DNA of 39,603 nt from Bacteroidota bacterium (GTDB lineage Bacteria > Bacteroidota > Bacteroidia > Bacteroidales > F082). The DNA lies in assembly GCA_003650365.1 (NCBI GenBank), contig QMPA01000004.1, positions 1 to 39,603 on the forward strand, given 5' to 3'. Positions 25,301-31,867 of the stretch are shown one piece after another. The notes beneath the pieces were generated by a model. It made no database searches, was not told the origin of the DNA, and was given only the letters and a program-made list of their open reading frames with translations. Each line of letters starts with the position of its first letter. Positions within the stretch are counted from its first letter, which is position 1. Position numbers and translations under genes: made by a program.

Positions 25301-26381
25301 CATCGGGGGCAGTCATTCGTGCAAAAACAATGTCCGGTAAATGATCGTTATCCACATCAGCATAAATATTATCAGAAGCGCAGTAATTGTTGTAAATAGG
25401 TGAAATGATTGTATTTCCCGAACTACCGAAATCACCAATTAATAATACTGCAGCCGGTGGTGTTTCCCAATTGTTGTAGGCGTCATTCACATAAGCTTCG
25501 ATTGCGGCAGTAGTATTTCCGCCAATTTCTGCGGTTGTTACCACATTGGTTGTAATACCCTGTTTAATCCTGAATTGACGAATGGTATCAGCCCATGCTT
25601 GAAAATCTTCATCATCGGGAGTAATAATAATATATTCGTATTCTTCATCAGATGAACGGTTTTCGGGCTTTTTACTGATCGGGGCAATGGAAGCTTCATT
25701 AAGAACGGCATCGCGAATAATGGGCTCCCACCAACGGCTTCTCAATCGGTCTTCACCAAAATGTCCGTTGCCGCCTTCAAAAACAATTTCTAATTCAATA
25801 TCGCGGTTAATAATGAGTTCCTTTGTAACCGGATTGTATTGGAAAGGGCTGATGGACAGAAGTACCACATCCATTCCCCGTATTTTTTTCAGTTCCGAAA
25901 GTTGAATCATTTTTTCCGGATACAACGCATTTGTGTTGTAAATAGATTCGTTTTTCTGGTATTGCAAAGGCCCAATATCGGTGTCTAAAGGAATTCGGGG
26001 AGATGGGGCTATCAATATATTTTCTGATTTTTCAGTACGGTATTTCCGTAAGTTTACTTTTACGGTTGCCCCTTGTGGTACAGCAATATACTTGCTATAT
26101 GCAGGAAGATTGGGTGCGCCTTCCTGTCCTTGCAAAAGCACTCCTGGCATGGCAATAGTTTTCATTTGTTCGCCATCCACAGTAGTTTCAACAATTGAAT
26201 AGTTGTTTACTGAGAAACTGATTTCAACACCTTGTTGGCTTTGGTTTGTTAGTGATGCTCCCTGTTTTCCCCAACTGTCAGTAAACGACATTTTTTGGCT
26301 TTGGGAATACAAAACTTGTACAGTAAAAAATGCAAATACTAACCATACTATTTGCAGCTTAATTCTTGATTTTGGTATCAT
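22311..26381 (-). CDS. Gingipain-like C25 cysteine peptidase with T9SS sorting domain
   Basis: Predicted secreted cysteine endopeptidase (1356 residues from ATG 26381; a TTG 60 bases earlier would put 20 polar residues before the signal peptide and is rejected). Order: signal peptide (IVWLVFAFFTVQVLYSQ), a C25-type propeptide (~30-230, ending in a block like ELIINRDIELEIVFEGG), the catalytic domain (~255-660) with His488 in HGSTTGWGEPAYS and Cys520 in FSINCLTGKFN, matching the gingipain HGSETAW and Cys motifs; Ig-like regions; a jelly-roll or adhesin-like domain (from WETGDFSKHNWQFGG to KAWLDYIELP); another beta domain; and a type A sorting domain ending VYILVVKQNGKRYSRKVLIQ. The gingipain-like motifs and cargo-type tail suggest secreted cargo rather than the C25 sortase PorU; no porV neighbour is present. 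Regulated from a divergent region shared with lipA. Confidence 0.9.
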   Translation of the reverse strand: MIPKSRIKLQIVWLVFAFFTVQVLYSQSQKMSFTDSWGKQGASLTNQSQQGVEISFSVNNYSIVETTVDGEQMKTIAMPGVLLQGQEGAPNLPAYSKYIAVPQGATVKVNLRKYRTEKSENILIAPSPRIPLDTDIGPLQYQKNESIYNTNALYPEKMIQLSELKKIRGMDVVLLSISPFQYNPVTKELIINRDIELEIVFEGGNGHFGEDRLRSRWWEPIIRDAVLNEASIAPISKKPENRSSDEEYEYIIITPDDEDFQAWADTIRQFRIKQGITTNVVTTAEIGGNTTAAIEAYVNDAYNNWETPPAAVLLIGDFGSSGNTIISPIYNNYCASDNIYADVDNDHLPDIVFARMTAPDANMVERMVMKAINYERNPPTNPDYYANPITAMGWQTERWFQMCSEIIAGYFENEHDKSPVRENAIYSGNSSGPWSTATNTQTIIDEFGDEGLGYIPDTPGYLSDWGGNATRINDDINSGAFLLQHRDHGSTTGWGEPAYSSSDINGLYNTDLTFVFSINCLTGKFNIGGECFAEKFHRSEFGALGIIAATEVSYSFVNDTYVWGMYDNLWPDFMPEYGTTPESRGVLPAFGNAAGKYFLEQSSWPYNSNNKEVTYHLFHHHGDAFTNLYFEVPQYLTVDHDEVLLSGLDYFTVTSNPGSFICLTIGDDIIGTGTGTGAPLDIAIPSQDPGIFVDIVITGQNYYRYENSIEVIPPEGAYCLYDEHSVSDSLGNDNNKVEFDEDILISMVIKNLGNKDAINVEVSLSTNNDYVTFIDPTENYDTIKTRENVNRDYAYKLHIHDGVPDQHQLQFDVHACDDQDSTWNSKFFMVVNAPKITPEEMVVDDSEFGNNNGRLDPGETADLVVSVSNKGHCIVKDVVCSMVAWNQYITVNSEDQIIPVLGFLGAAHPRFNVTVAENVPEAIIAEMRFNASTTGYSENEVYYSKIGIFLEDWETGDFSKHNWQFGGNLPWEITYEYPFEGSYHAVSGEINSNQTTKLKITYKVMGNDNIKFYRKVSSEIDFDKLKFYVDGTLRGSWSGTSQGWRQESFPVQQGFHTFEWVYQKDFSGDGGADKAWLDYIELPTMLVTTLFAGPDEESCEGSGFFCKGTATNYNTVFWTTSGDGEFSNDSLFTPVYTPGPNDYENKSIILTLHIIDVEGDAYSDDMTLTFKQTAEAPETPVGPDYVDVYNVTETDYTVQEVDGVLDYVWELWPEESGSIIANDNMATVFWNDEYLGEASLKVSAVNDCGMGSFSDSLIIFIDNTVGAFTTPDKELMMMVAPNPNNGIFSLTIKTLEKSPVQIKLFNYLGVEVMSLENNNSSNGFTQVFSNPELQSGVYILVVKQNGKRYSRKVLIQ

Positions 26382-26403
26382 GGTTTTGGGTTTTGTTTGC
26401 TTT

Positions 26404-26434
26404 TTAACACATCTAGATAAAGCCGATGTGTTAA
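26404..26434 (-). repeat. Perfect 10-bp inverted repeat at the predicted mRNA 5' end of the C25 gene
   Basis: TTAACACATC (26404-26413) and GATGTGTTAA (26425-26434) are exact reverse complements with an 11-base loop. Relative to the predicted -7 element (26439-26446, minus strand), the right arm would be the first ten or so transcribed bases, so the mRNA would begin with a hairpin about 25 bases before the start codon. It may stabilise the transcript or be an operator. Confidence 0.6.
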
Positions 26435-26438
26435 TTTG

Positions 26439-26446
26439 CAAAATTA
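26439..26446 (-). promoter_or_regulatory. -7 element for the C25 peptidase gene
   Basis: Read on the minus strand the bases are TAATTTTG, a full match to TAnnTTTG, 58 bases upstream of the ATG at 26381. No good -33 element is seen at the usual distance, so an activator or a weak -33 would be needed. Confidence 0.45.
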
Positions 26447-26486
26447 CTTCAAAACAGACTTAAACTGATTCTAAATTACTAAGGGC

Positions 26487-26520
26487 TAAGCAGCTTTATT
26501 TTTCCGTGTACAGCTGCTTA
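26487..26520. promoter_or_regulatory. Perfect 9-bp inverted repeat in the C25/lipA divergent region
   Basis: TAAGCAGCT (26487-26495) and AGCTGCTTA (26512-26520) are exact reverse complements separated by 16 bases. The right half ends 19 bases before the lipA -7 element, so it overlaps where the -33 element should be, which is a classic place for a regulator to bind. Half-site spacing (25 bases centre to centre) is roughly two to two and a half helical turns. Confidence 0.5.
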
Positions 26521-26539
26521 AAAGTTGGCAAGCATTTCT

Positions 26540-26547
26540 TAGTTTTG
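26540..26547 (+). promoter_or_regulatory. -7 element for lipA
   Basis: TAGTTTTG followed by C is a full match to TAnnTTTG, 31 bases upstream of the lipA ATG, giving a leader of about 25 bases. No clear TTG -33 element; the inverted repeat at 26487-26520 lies there instead. Confidence 0.5.
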
Positions 26548-26578
26548 CCATCTTGATGGATAAATGGACGATTGAATA

Positions 26579-27445
26579 ATGGGTAAGAATAAAACAGATA
26601 CAATACTGAGAAAACCAGATTGGTTAAAAATTAAAGTTCCTTCGGGTAAGGAATTTATTTCGATACGAAAAATTGTTGATGAGCACAAATTACACACCAT
26701 TTGTACCAGCGGACATTGTCCAAATATGAATGAATGTTGGGGGAGGGGAACGGCAACTTTAATGATACTCGGCGATATTTGTACGCGTTCCTGTGGGTTT
26801 TGTAATGTGAAAACAGGCAGACCACTTCCGGCAGATTGGGAAGAACCTGTTCGTGTGGCCAAATCGGTGAAATTGATGAAGCTGAAACATTGCGTTCTGA
26901 CTTCGGTTGACCGCGATGACCTGGATGATCTGGGAGCTGGAATCTGGGCTTTAACCGTTCAGGAAATTAAGAAACAAAATCCAAATACTACCATCGAAAC
27001 ACTCATTCCCGATTTTGATGGGAGGGAAGATTTAATCCACCAACTTATTGATTCAGGACCCGAAGTGGTTTCACACAACCTGGAAACTGTAAGGCGAATA
27101 ACGCCCTGGGCAAGGAGTCGTGCGAAATACGATACTAGTTTATATACCCTTTCAATTATTGCTAAGTCGAAAGCTGTTTCCAAATCAGGTATCATGCTTG
27201 GATTGGGTGAGACTCAGGAAGAAGTATTAGAAACCATGGATGATTTGCGAAATGTTGGTGTCGAAGTGTTAACAATAGGCCAGTATTTGCAACCGACAAA
27301 AAAGCATCTTTCTGTAAAGGAATTTGTAACACCTGAGCAGTTTGAATTCTACAGAGTTACAGGCCTTGAAAAAGGGTTTCGTTTTGTAGAGAGCAGTCCT
27401 TTGGTCAGATCATCGTACCGGGCTGAGAAGCATGTTTGGAAGTAA
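26579..27445 (+). CDS. lipA: Lipoyl synthase LipA
   Basis: Radical-SAM enzyme that inserts two sulfur atoms into octanoyl groups on the lipoyl domains of 2-oxoacid dehydrogenases and the glycine cleavage H protein. The 288-residue product has both iron-sulfur sites: the auxiliary cluster cysteines in CTSGHCPNMNEC and the radical-SAM CxxxCxxC in CTRSCGFC, plus the family blocks TSVDRDDLDDLGA, VSHNLETVRR, SGIMLGLGE and the C-terminal serine ligand in VRSSYRAE. Start ATG 26579 gives a normal N-terminus. lipB, which makes the octanoylated substrate, follows 87 bases later on the same strand, with a 22-base palindrome between. Divergent from the C25 peptidase gene. Confidence 0.97.
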   Translation: MGKNKTDTILRKPDWLKIKVPSGKEFISIRKIVDEHKLHTICTSGHCPNMNECWGRGTATLMILGDICTRSCGFCNVKTGRPLPADWEEPVRVAKSVKLMKLKHCVLTSVDRDDLDDLGAGIWALTVQEIKKQNPNTTIETLIPDFDGREDLIHQLIDSGPEVVSHNLETVRRITPWARSRAKYDTSLYTLSIIAKSKAVSKSGIMLGLGETQEEVLETMDDLRNVGVEVLTIGQYLQPTKKHLSVKEFVTPEQFEFYRVTGLEKGFRFVESSPLVRSSYRAEKHVWK

Positions 27446-27459
27446 TTAGGATACACCTG

Positions 27460-27481
27460 TTTCAAGCGTCCACGCTTGAAA
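27460..27481. repeat. 22-base palindrome between lipA and lipB
   Basis: TTTCAAGCGT and ACGCTTGAAA flank a CC centre, exact over ten pairs. It begins 15 bases after the lipA stop. As RNA it could fold into an eight-base stem with a small loop, but no U-run follows, so it is not a standard terminator; an operator or a processing/attenuation hairpin between the two genes is possible. Confidence 0.6.
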
Positions 27482-27532
27482 GCCAATGTGCGAAGTAGGG
27501 GGAATAACGAAATTTGAAATAAATAATCAATC

Positions 27533-28234
27533 TTGAAGTACACAAAAGTCAACTACAAAAACCTCGGACTCATTCCCTACAAAAATGCGTGGGATTTACA
27601 GGAATTGTATTTTGCTGAGATATTGGCTGTCAAGAAAAAAAATAAAGAATTAAAAGAAAATACTTCCACCAAAAATTACCTCCTTTTTTGTGAGCACCCA
27701 CCTGTTTATACTTTGGGAAAAAGTGGTAAAACCTCACATCTTTTAATAAACGAAGAACAATTAAAAGCCAAAGGAGCTGAGTTTTATCGTATAAACAGGG
27801 GAGGGGATATTACCTACCACGGGCCCGGGCAAATTACAGGCTACCCTATTCTTGATCTTGATATTTTCAAGCTGTCAATCAAAGATTATATTTTTAGACT
27901 GGAAGAAGTTTTGATTCGTGTTTTGGCACATTACAATATTAAAGCAGACAGATCGGAAGGAGAAACAGGAGTGTGGCTGGATACCGAAGATCCGTTGAAA
28001 GCAAGAAAGATTGGTGCCATCGGAGCACGGATTAGTCAAATGGTAAGCATGCATGGATTTGCATTGAATGTGAATACCGATCTCGATTTCTATAATCATA
28101 TTATTCCCTGTGGTATCGTCGATAAAGGGGTTACTTCTTTACAAAAAGAACTGGGTAAAACAATAGCAATTGAAGAAGTTCAAAACCTACTGCTTAAAGA
28201 GTTTGTATTGGTGTTTGGGATGATTTTTGAATAA
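27533..28234 (+). CDS. lipB: Lipoyl(octanoyl) transferase LipB
   Basis: Transfers octanoate from acyl carrier protein to lipoyl domains, the step before LipA. The 233-residue product has the octanoyltransferase signature RGGDITYHGPGQITGYPIL, the catalytic lysine in ARKIGAIGARIS, HGFALNVNTDL, and the catalytic cysteine in IIPCGIVDKGVTSL. The start is a TTG at 27533: no ATG exists in the frame before the conserved region, and the residues from that TTG (KYTKVNYKNLGLIPYKNAWDLQE) match the family N-terminus, so the TTG is probably genuine. Downstream is the converging recO gene. Confidence 0.95.
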   Translation: MKYTKVNYKNLGLIPYKNAWDLQELYFAEILAVKKKNKELKENTSTKNYLLFCEHPPVYTLGKSGKTSHLLINEEQLKAKGAEFYRINRGGDITYHGPGQITGYPILDLDIFKLSIKDYIFRLEEVLIRVLAHYNIKADRSEGETGVWLDTEDPLKARKIGAIGARISQMVSMHGFALNVNTDLDFYNHIIPCGIVDKGVTSLQKELGKTIAIEEVQNLLLKEFVLVFGMIFE

Positions 28235-28254
28235 GAATTAATTGGTTTGAAAAG

Positions 28255-28273
28255 TCGGGATTACAAATTCCGA
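28255..28273. terminator. Short hairpin between converging lipB and recO
   Basis: TCGGGATT and AATTCCGA can pair over eight positions (one G-U) with a 3-base loop, in the 46-base gap between two converging stop codons. Only a four-U run follows on the recO side, so termination is possible but weak. Confidence 0.35.
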
Positions 28274-28280
28274 ACAGCTC

Positions 28281-29006
28281 CTAAGCCAGAATCGTTTTAA
28301 GCACCTCAAGTGATTTCATTTCCCCAAAGCCCGGTAGGTGGAGGCGGTAATAAGTAATTAAAATATCGACCAATCTACGGCGGTCGTTGTTGTTGATGTC
28401 GAGGGATTGACTGTTTTCGAAAGTAGATCCATAAAGTAATTCCAATTTTGTGACCATTATCCCGCTGATGTATTGTGGATCTTTTGGAATTATATCAGTA
28501 AATTGCCCCTCTTGCAAATCAAATACTATGTTATTTTTTCCGGGAATTTTTTTTGGGTAAAACCCCAAAAAACGACTTAGTTGTAACAAAAAAACCAAGT
28601 GGAAATTAACAGTGCCGGCATCATTCATGTCAAACCAGACAAGTGTATTAAACAGCCAGTTAAACAATTCCTTATCGGATGTTTCCTCACGGATGGAGCG
28701 GTACAATAATTCATTTATAAAAAACAGGACAGCGCGTTTTTCCATCTCCAGATGGATACTTTGAAAAGCATAATTTACGCTGATTTCTTTCAGGTGGCTT
28801 ATTGATTTGTTTTCTTTGTGGAAAGCCACAACATCAACAAGCGTAAGTGGCTCAAAAAGTGCCAGCCTGGTTTTTGAATGTTTGCTTCTAATACCTTTTA
28901 CAATGTACGATTGCAGGCCAAATTCTTCCGTAAATATCTTGGCGATAATACTCGATTCGGAATATTTAAAATATTTGAAAACAATGCCCCGGGTGTTGTA
29001 CAACAT
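28281..29006 (-). CDS. recO: DNA repair protein RecO
   Basis: Acts in the RecFOR pathway, loading RecA onto SSB-coated single-stranded DNA and annealing strands. The 241-residue product begins with the family's TRGIVFKYFKYSESSIIAKIFTEE-like OB-fold start (first block MLYNTRGIVFKYFKYSESS), continues with YIVKGIRSKHSKTRLALFEPLTLVDV, and has the helical C-terminal half (LLQLSRFLGFYPK, then YYRLHLPGFGEMKSLEVL). No cysteine zinc site is present, as in other Bacteroidota members I recall. It is divergent from the isoprenoid-synthase-like gene and converges on lipB. Confidence 0.93.
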   Translation of the reverse strand: MLYNTRGIVFKYFKYSESSIIAKIFTEEFGLQSYIVKGIRSKHSKTRLALFEPLTLVDVVAFHKENKSISHLKEISVNYAFQSIHLEMEKRAVLFFINELLYRSIREETSDKELFNWLFNTLVWFDMNDAGTVNFHLVFLLQLSRFLGFYPKKIPGKNNIVFDLQEGQFTDIIPKDPQYISGIMVTKLELLYGSTFENSQSLDINNNDRRRLVDILITYYRLHLPGFGEMKSLEVLKTILA

Positions 29007-29010
29007 TTTG

Positions 29011-29045
29011 CGAAGATAGCAGCTATTGTTTAATTGCTATCTTTG
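29011..29045. promoter_or_regulatory. Divergent -7 elements between recO and the isoprenoid-type gene
   Basis: TATCTTTG (29038-29045, plus strand) is a full TAnnTTTG match 22 bases before the ATG at 29068. On the minus strand TATCTTCG (29019-29012) is a one-mismatch match just ahead of recO, too close to allow more than a very short leader. The two create an inverted repeat (AAGATAGCA ... TGCTATCTT), which may simply reflect back-to-back promoters or may be a regulator site. Confidence 0.45.
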
Positions 29046-29067
29046 ATTTGCTTTACAATCCTGATTC

Positions 29068-29990
29068 ATGGAAATGTTCAATACGTTAAAATCTTTTTAC
29101 CAATTGTGGCAGTATTTGAAATACCTGAATAATTATGATTATGATGGTTTGTATCGTTCAATTGGCATTGAAGCAGAAGGGGATTACGCAATTCAAACCA
29201 AATATTTTAACCGCGGCCGGCAATATGTAAAAAGCTTTGGTTTGCTGGGTTTAAGTTTTGAAAAGTTGCTTGGCAGAAAGCTTTCGGAACCGGAAATTAA
29301 GCGCATTGTTTTACTGGCTCATTTTGCACCTGTTTACGATGATCTGTTTGATCGATTAGATACAGCAAAAGATAGAATTGTTAAACTGATAAAGACTCCT
29401 GAAAATATCAAAGCTGTCAATGCCGAGGAAAAGCTTTTTTTGTCTTTTTATCTCCCTGTTTTTCGAGACCTCAAAACGAATGATGATTTTATTGGCTATT
29501 TTTTAAAACTTACCGAGGCACAAGAACAAAGTAAGCAGCAAACCAATGGACATCTGTCGTACGATGAAATCAATCAAATTACCCGCGACAAAGGCGGATT
29601 CTCTAGTCTGCTATTGCGAAGTTTAATAAACGAACAGATGAATGAAAATGAAAGAGCCGGATTATACCAGCTTGGTGCGATGAGCCAATACATGGATGAT
29701 ATTTTTGACTGGTATGATGATCTTTCCGAAAACAGAACCACTATCGCAACCAGTTAACACTAAATGAACTTCTTGAGTTGTATCAAACAAATTTCCAGGC
29801 CCTGAATAAAATGCAGTTTACCGAAACTTTCAAACGACTGATTTCCATTCTACTTAGCCCTGCTTCTGTGTGTTTGGATGATTATAAAAAAAAGCAAGTT
29901 AATACAAAATCGCGTTCTCAAACTAGAGTTATTTGCGACATGGAGAAACCAATAAATCAATGGAATTTGTTTTTAAAAGTAGCATTTTAG
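29068..29990 (+). pseudogene. Class I isoprenoid-synthase-like gene with a one-base frameshift
   Basis: The first frame gives 229 residues ending at a TAA (29755-29757). The product is all-helical, with two DDxxD motifs, DDLFD (91-95) and DDIFD (210-214), and a Lys-Gly-Gly at 175-177, a layout like trans-prenyl/terpene synthases that bind diphosphate through magnesium. I take it as a member of an uncharacterised class I isoprenoid enzyme group; substrate unknown. Just at the stop, the -1 frame continues with LTLNELLELYQTNF and RVICDMEKPINQW to a stop at 29990. Adding one T in AGTTAAC (about 29753-29756) restores a single 307-residue protein reading TTIATSLTLNELLELYQ. Cause could be sequencing error, recent inactivation or, less likely, recoding: no classic slippery heptamer is visible. 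Family call moderate; frameshift reading strong. Confidence 0.6.
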
Positions 29991-30001
29991 TCATCGGACG
30001 A

Positions 30002-31795
30002 CTATTCATTTTCTAGCACAAAAACCGAAGCTTTCCCATTAATAATCTGGTAAGAAACCTTGTTGATATTCCATACAAACAAAAAGTATTTATCGCTTTC
30101 GGGTGGTAATTCGTTTACGTAAATGCTGTTTACCATCCGGTTTTCGGGATTGCTCCAATCTGTTCTCAGCCAGTCAAAGGGAATGCGTTCGTAACGCAAT
30201 GTCTTTTTGTTTTTATCTTTCACAGTAAATACCACCCAACTTTCAAATGGCTTGCTTTCTGCCGACACTGCCAAACTGAAACCAACTACCAATGATTTTC
30301 CAATCAAAGTGTCTGCCCGGCCTTTGAGCAACGAAAAAAACTCTCTTTGTGGTTTTTCTTTGTGGATGATATTATCTCTTGATTGGACCAGCTTTCTGGG
30401 TAAAGCCTTTTTTCGTTTAACAAGATAGAATTGTGTTTGCGGATCGTAGTCAATTGAATCGTAAAGTTCAAACCAATCGGGGTCATTTTCATAACCGGTG
30501 ATTTGATAATCTAAATCTAAACTGGGATAGCTGCGGGTATTCATTTGACTAAGTTTACCCCCATTTCTGAAATTCAGGTACGACCACATCAGTTCTTTGT
30601 TGTGCGAACCGCCAATGACTGAAAGCATTTCTCCCTCTTTTTGTTCCCCTTCTACTTTATCGTAAAACCTTTGAAGAATTCGGAAATTCTCCAATGAGTT
30701 GTGAGATAAATTGGCGGTCATTAAAAAATGAACAGGGAAAAACAGAAAGGCCGTAGAAAGTCCAATCAATACTTTTTGTAAGTAATTGGTTTTTGATTCA
30801 TCAGCAATAAAAATGAGGCTACCAATAAAGAATGGGAAGAAGAACAGTGCTGCCCGGTCTTCGGGGTAATTTACATCGAAAAGCAGCGCATTTAGTAAAA
30901 TGGCCACAACATTTCCAATCAGTAAAAAAGCAAAAACAAAATGAATATTGCTAAACGGATTGCTGCCTTTTGTTTTGCTAATCAGGAATGCCATTGCAAT
31001 GACAATAATGACAAAATAAAAAATGAGAAGGTATTCAATTGCACCCGATTCGAAACCCGTAAAATATTTCACCAAAGACCAAAGTGTCATCGACTTAAAA
31101 CCGACAGCCGATCCGTAATAGAGCAAGCCTTTGGTTTTCATAAAAAACAATAGTTTTACAAAAAAGGCTGCCGGAAGCATGCCGGCAATAAAAGTGATTA
31201 CAGCTGAAAGGATTGTTTTTTTTCTGCCAATTAAATTCAGGAATAACAACCCCAGAAAAATGAAGACAGAAAAGATGAGTGTTAAATTGGCCAGTACTGC
31301 CAGGTTAATAAATAACAAAGTCAGCAAGTAGTTTTTCGTGCCGGCTTCTTTCATCGACTGCATCAAATACCATATGGCGGCAAACAACAAAGCCATCGAC
31401 ATGCCATAACCACGGCTGAGGGTAAAATAATCGACAAAACTATGGGCAAATAACAGGGAAAGGATGAACACCCAACGTAGGTATTTGTTGTTGATTTCCT
31501 CAGCAATTTTGAAACAGTAAATGAAAAACAAAACAGAAACCAACAAATTGGGAAGCCTTAATGCCAGAGGCGACGATCCAAATAAATTGTAACTAACAAT
31601 AGTTAGCGCTGAGTTGAGAATATGGTTATTGGCATCCCAATGCGCAAACCAGGGAATAAATTCACCTGTATGGATGTAATGGTAAAAAGTAGCTACTTCA
31701 TCGTAAATAATTTGCACCTGCCAGGCCCGTAACCAAAGATAGATCCAAAGCAAAACAGACAACAAAAGATAGGCCCGTTTTTCAGTGGTGTTCAT
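30002..31795 (-). CDS. GT-C (ArnT/PMT-like) membrane glycosyltransferase family protein
   Basis: A 597-residue membrane protein with about ten hydrophobic helices in the first ~360 residues and a soluble beta-rich C-terminal domain (~370-597). The first loop after helix 1 carries the acidic pair D32-E33 (IIYDEVATFYHYI), the place where GT-C enzymes (glycosyltransferase family 39 and ArnT) have the catalytic/metal-binding acidic residues, and HWDANNHILNS follows as in these families. It would use a lipid-linked sugar donor to glycosylate an acceptor on the outer side of the inner membrane; the acceptor cannot be told. porZ lies 73 bases upstream on the same strand, so the two may be transcribed together. 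Converges with the isoprenoid-type gene. Confidence 0.75.
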   Translation of the reverse strand: MNTTEKRAYLLLSVLLWIYLWLRAWQVQIIYDEVATFYHYIHTGEFIPWFAHWDANNHILNSALTIVSYNLFGSSPLALRLPNLLVSVLFFIYCFKIAEEINNKYLRWVFILSLLFAHSFVDYFTLSRGYGMSMALLFAAIWYLMQSMKEAGTKNYLLTLLFINLAVLANLTLIFSVFIFLGLLFLNLIGRKKTILSAVITFIAGMLPAAFFVKLLFFMKTKGLLYYGSAVGFKSMTLWSLVKYFTGFESGAIEYLLIFYFVIIVIAMAFLISKTKGSNPFSNIHFVFAFLLIGNVVAILLNALLFDVNYPEDRAALFFFPFFIGSLIFIADESKTNYLQKVLIGLSTAFLFFPVHFLMTANLSHNSLENFRILQRFYDKVEGEQKEGEMLSVIGGSHNKELMWSYLNFRNGGKLSQMNTRSYPSLDLDYQITGYENDPDWFELYDSIDYDPQTQFYLVKRKKALPRKLVQSRDNIIHKEKPQREFFSLLKGRADTLIGKSLVVGFSLAVSAESKPFESWVVFTVKDKNKKTLRYERIPFDWLRTDWSNPENRMVNSIYVNELPPESDKYFLFVWNINKVSYQIINGKASVFVLENE

Positions 31796-31867
31796 ATTAA
31801 TTGATATATAGAAAAATCAGGGTAAAGGTAGTTTTTAAAGACATACCTTCTTTTGAAGAAAATGGGA

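Noticed and set aside
22311-26381. C25 protein as the T9SS sortase PorU
   Set aside because: The His and Cys motifs look gingipain-like, it has adhesin-like and Ig-like regions and no porV neighbour; cargo is the better call, though a tree of C25 catalytic domains would settle it.
26382-26441. Longer C25 peptidase start at a TTG (20 extra residues)
   Set aside because: The extra residues are polar and would sit before a good signal peptide; the ATG at 26381 fits a secreted protein and the predicted promoter leaves the TTG at or upstream of the transcript start.
29725-29757. Programmed -1 frameshifting in the isoprenoid-type gene
   Set aside because: No X-XXY-YYZ slippery heptamer in the right register and no stimulatory stem-loop seen; a single-base loss or sequencing error is simpler.
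29988-30004. TAGTC/GACTA inverted repeat across two converging stop codons
   Set aside because: Only five pairs and made largely of the two TAG stop codons facing each other, so likely coincidental.
31825-31849. AAGGTA/TACCTT inverted repeat between porZ and the GT-C gene
   Set aside because: Six pairs with a 13-base loop in AT-rich DNA and no U-run; too weak to call a terminator.
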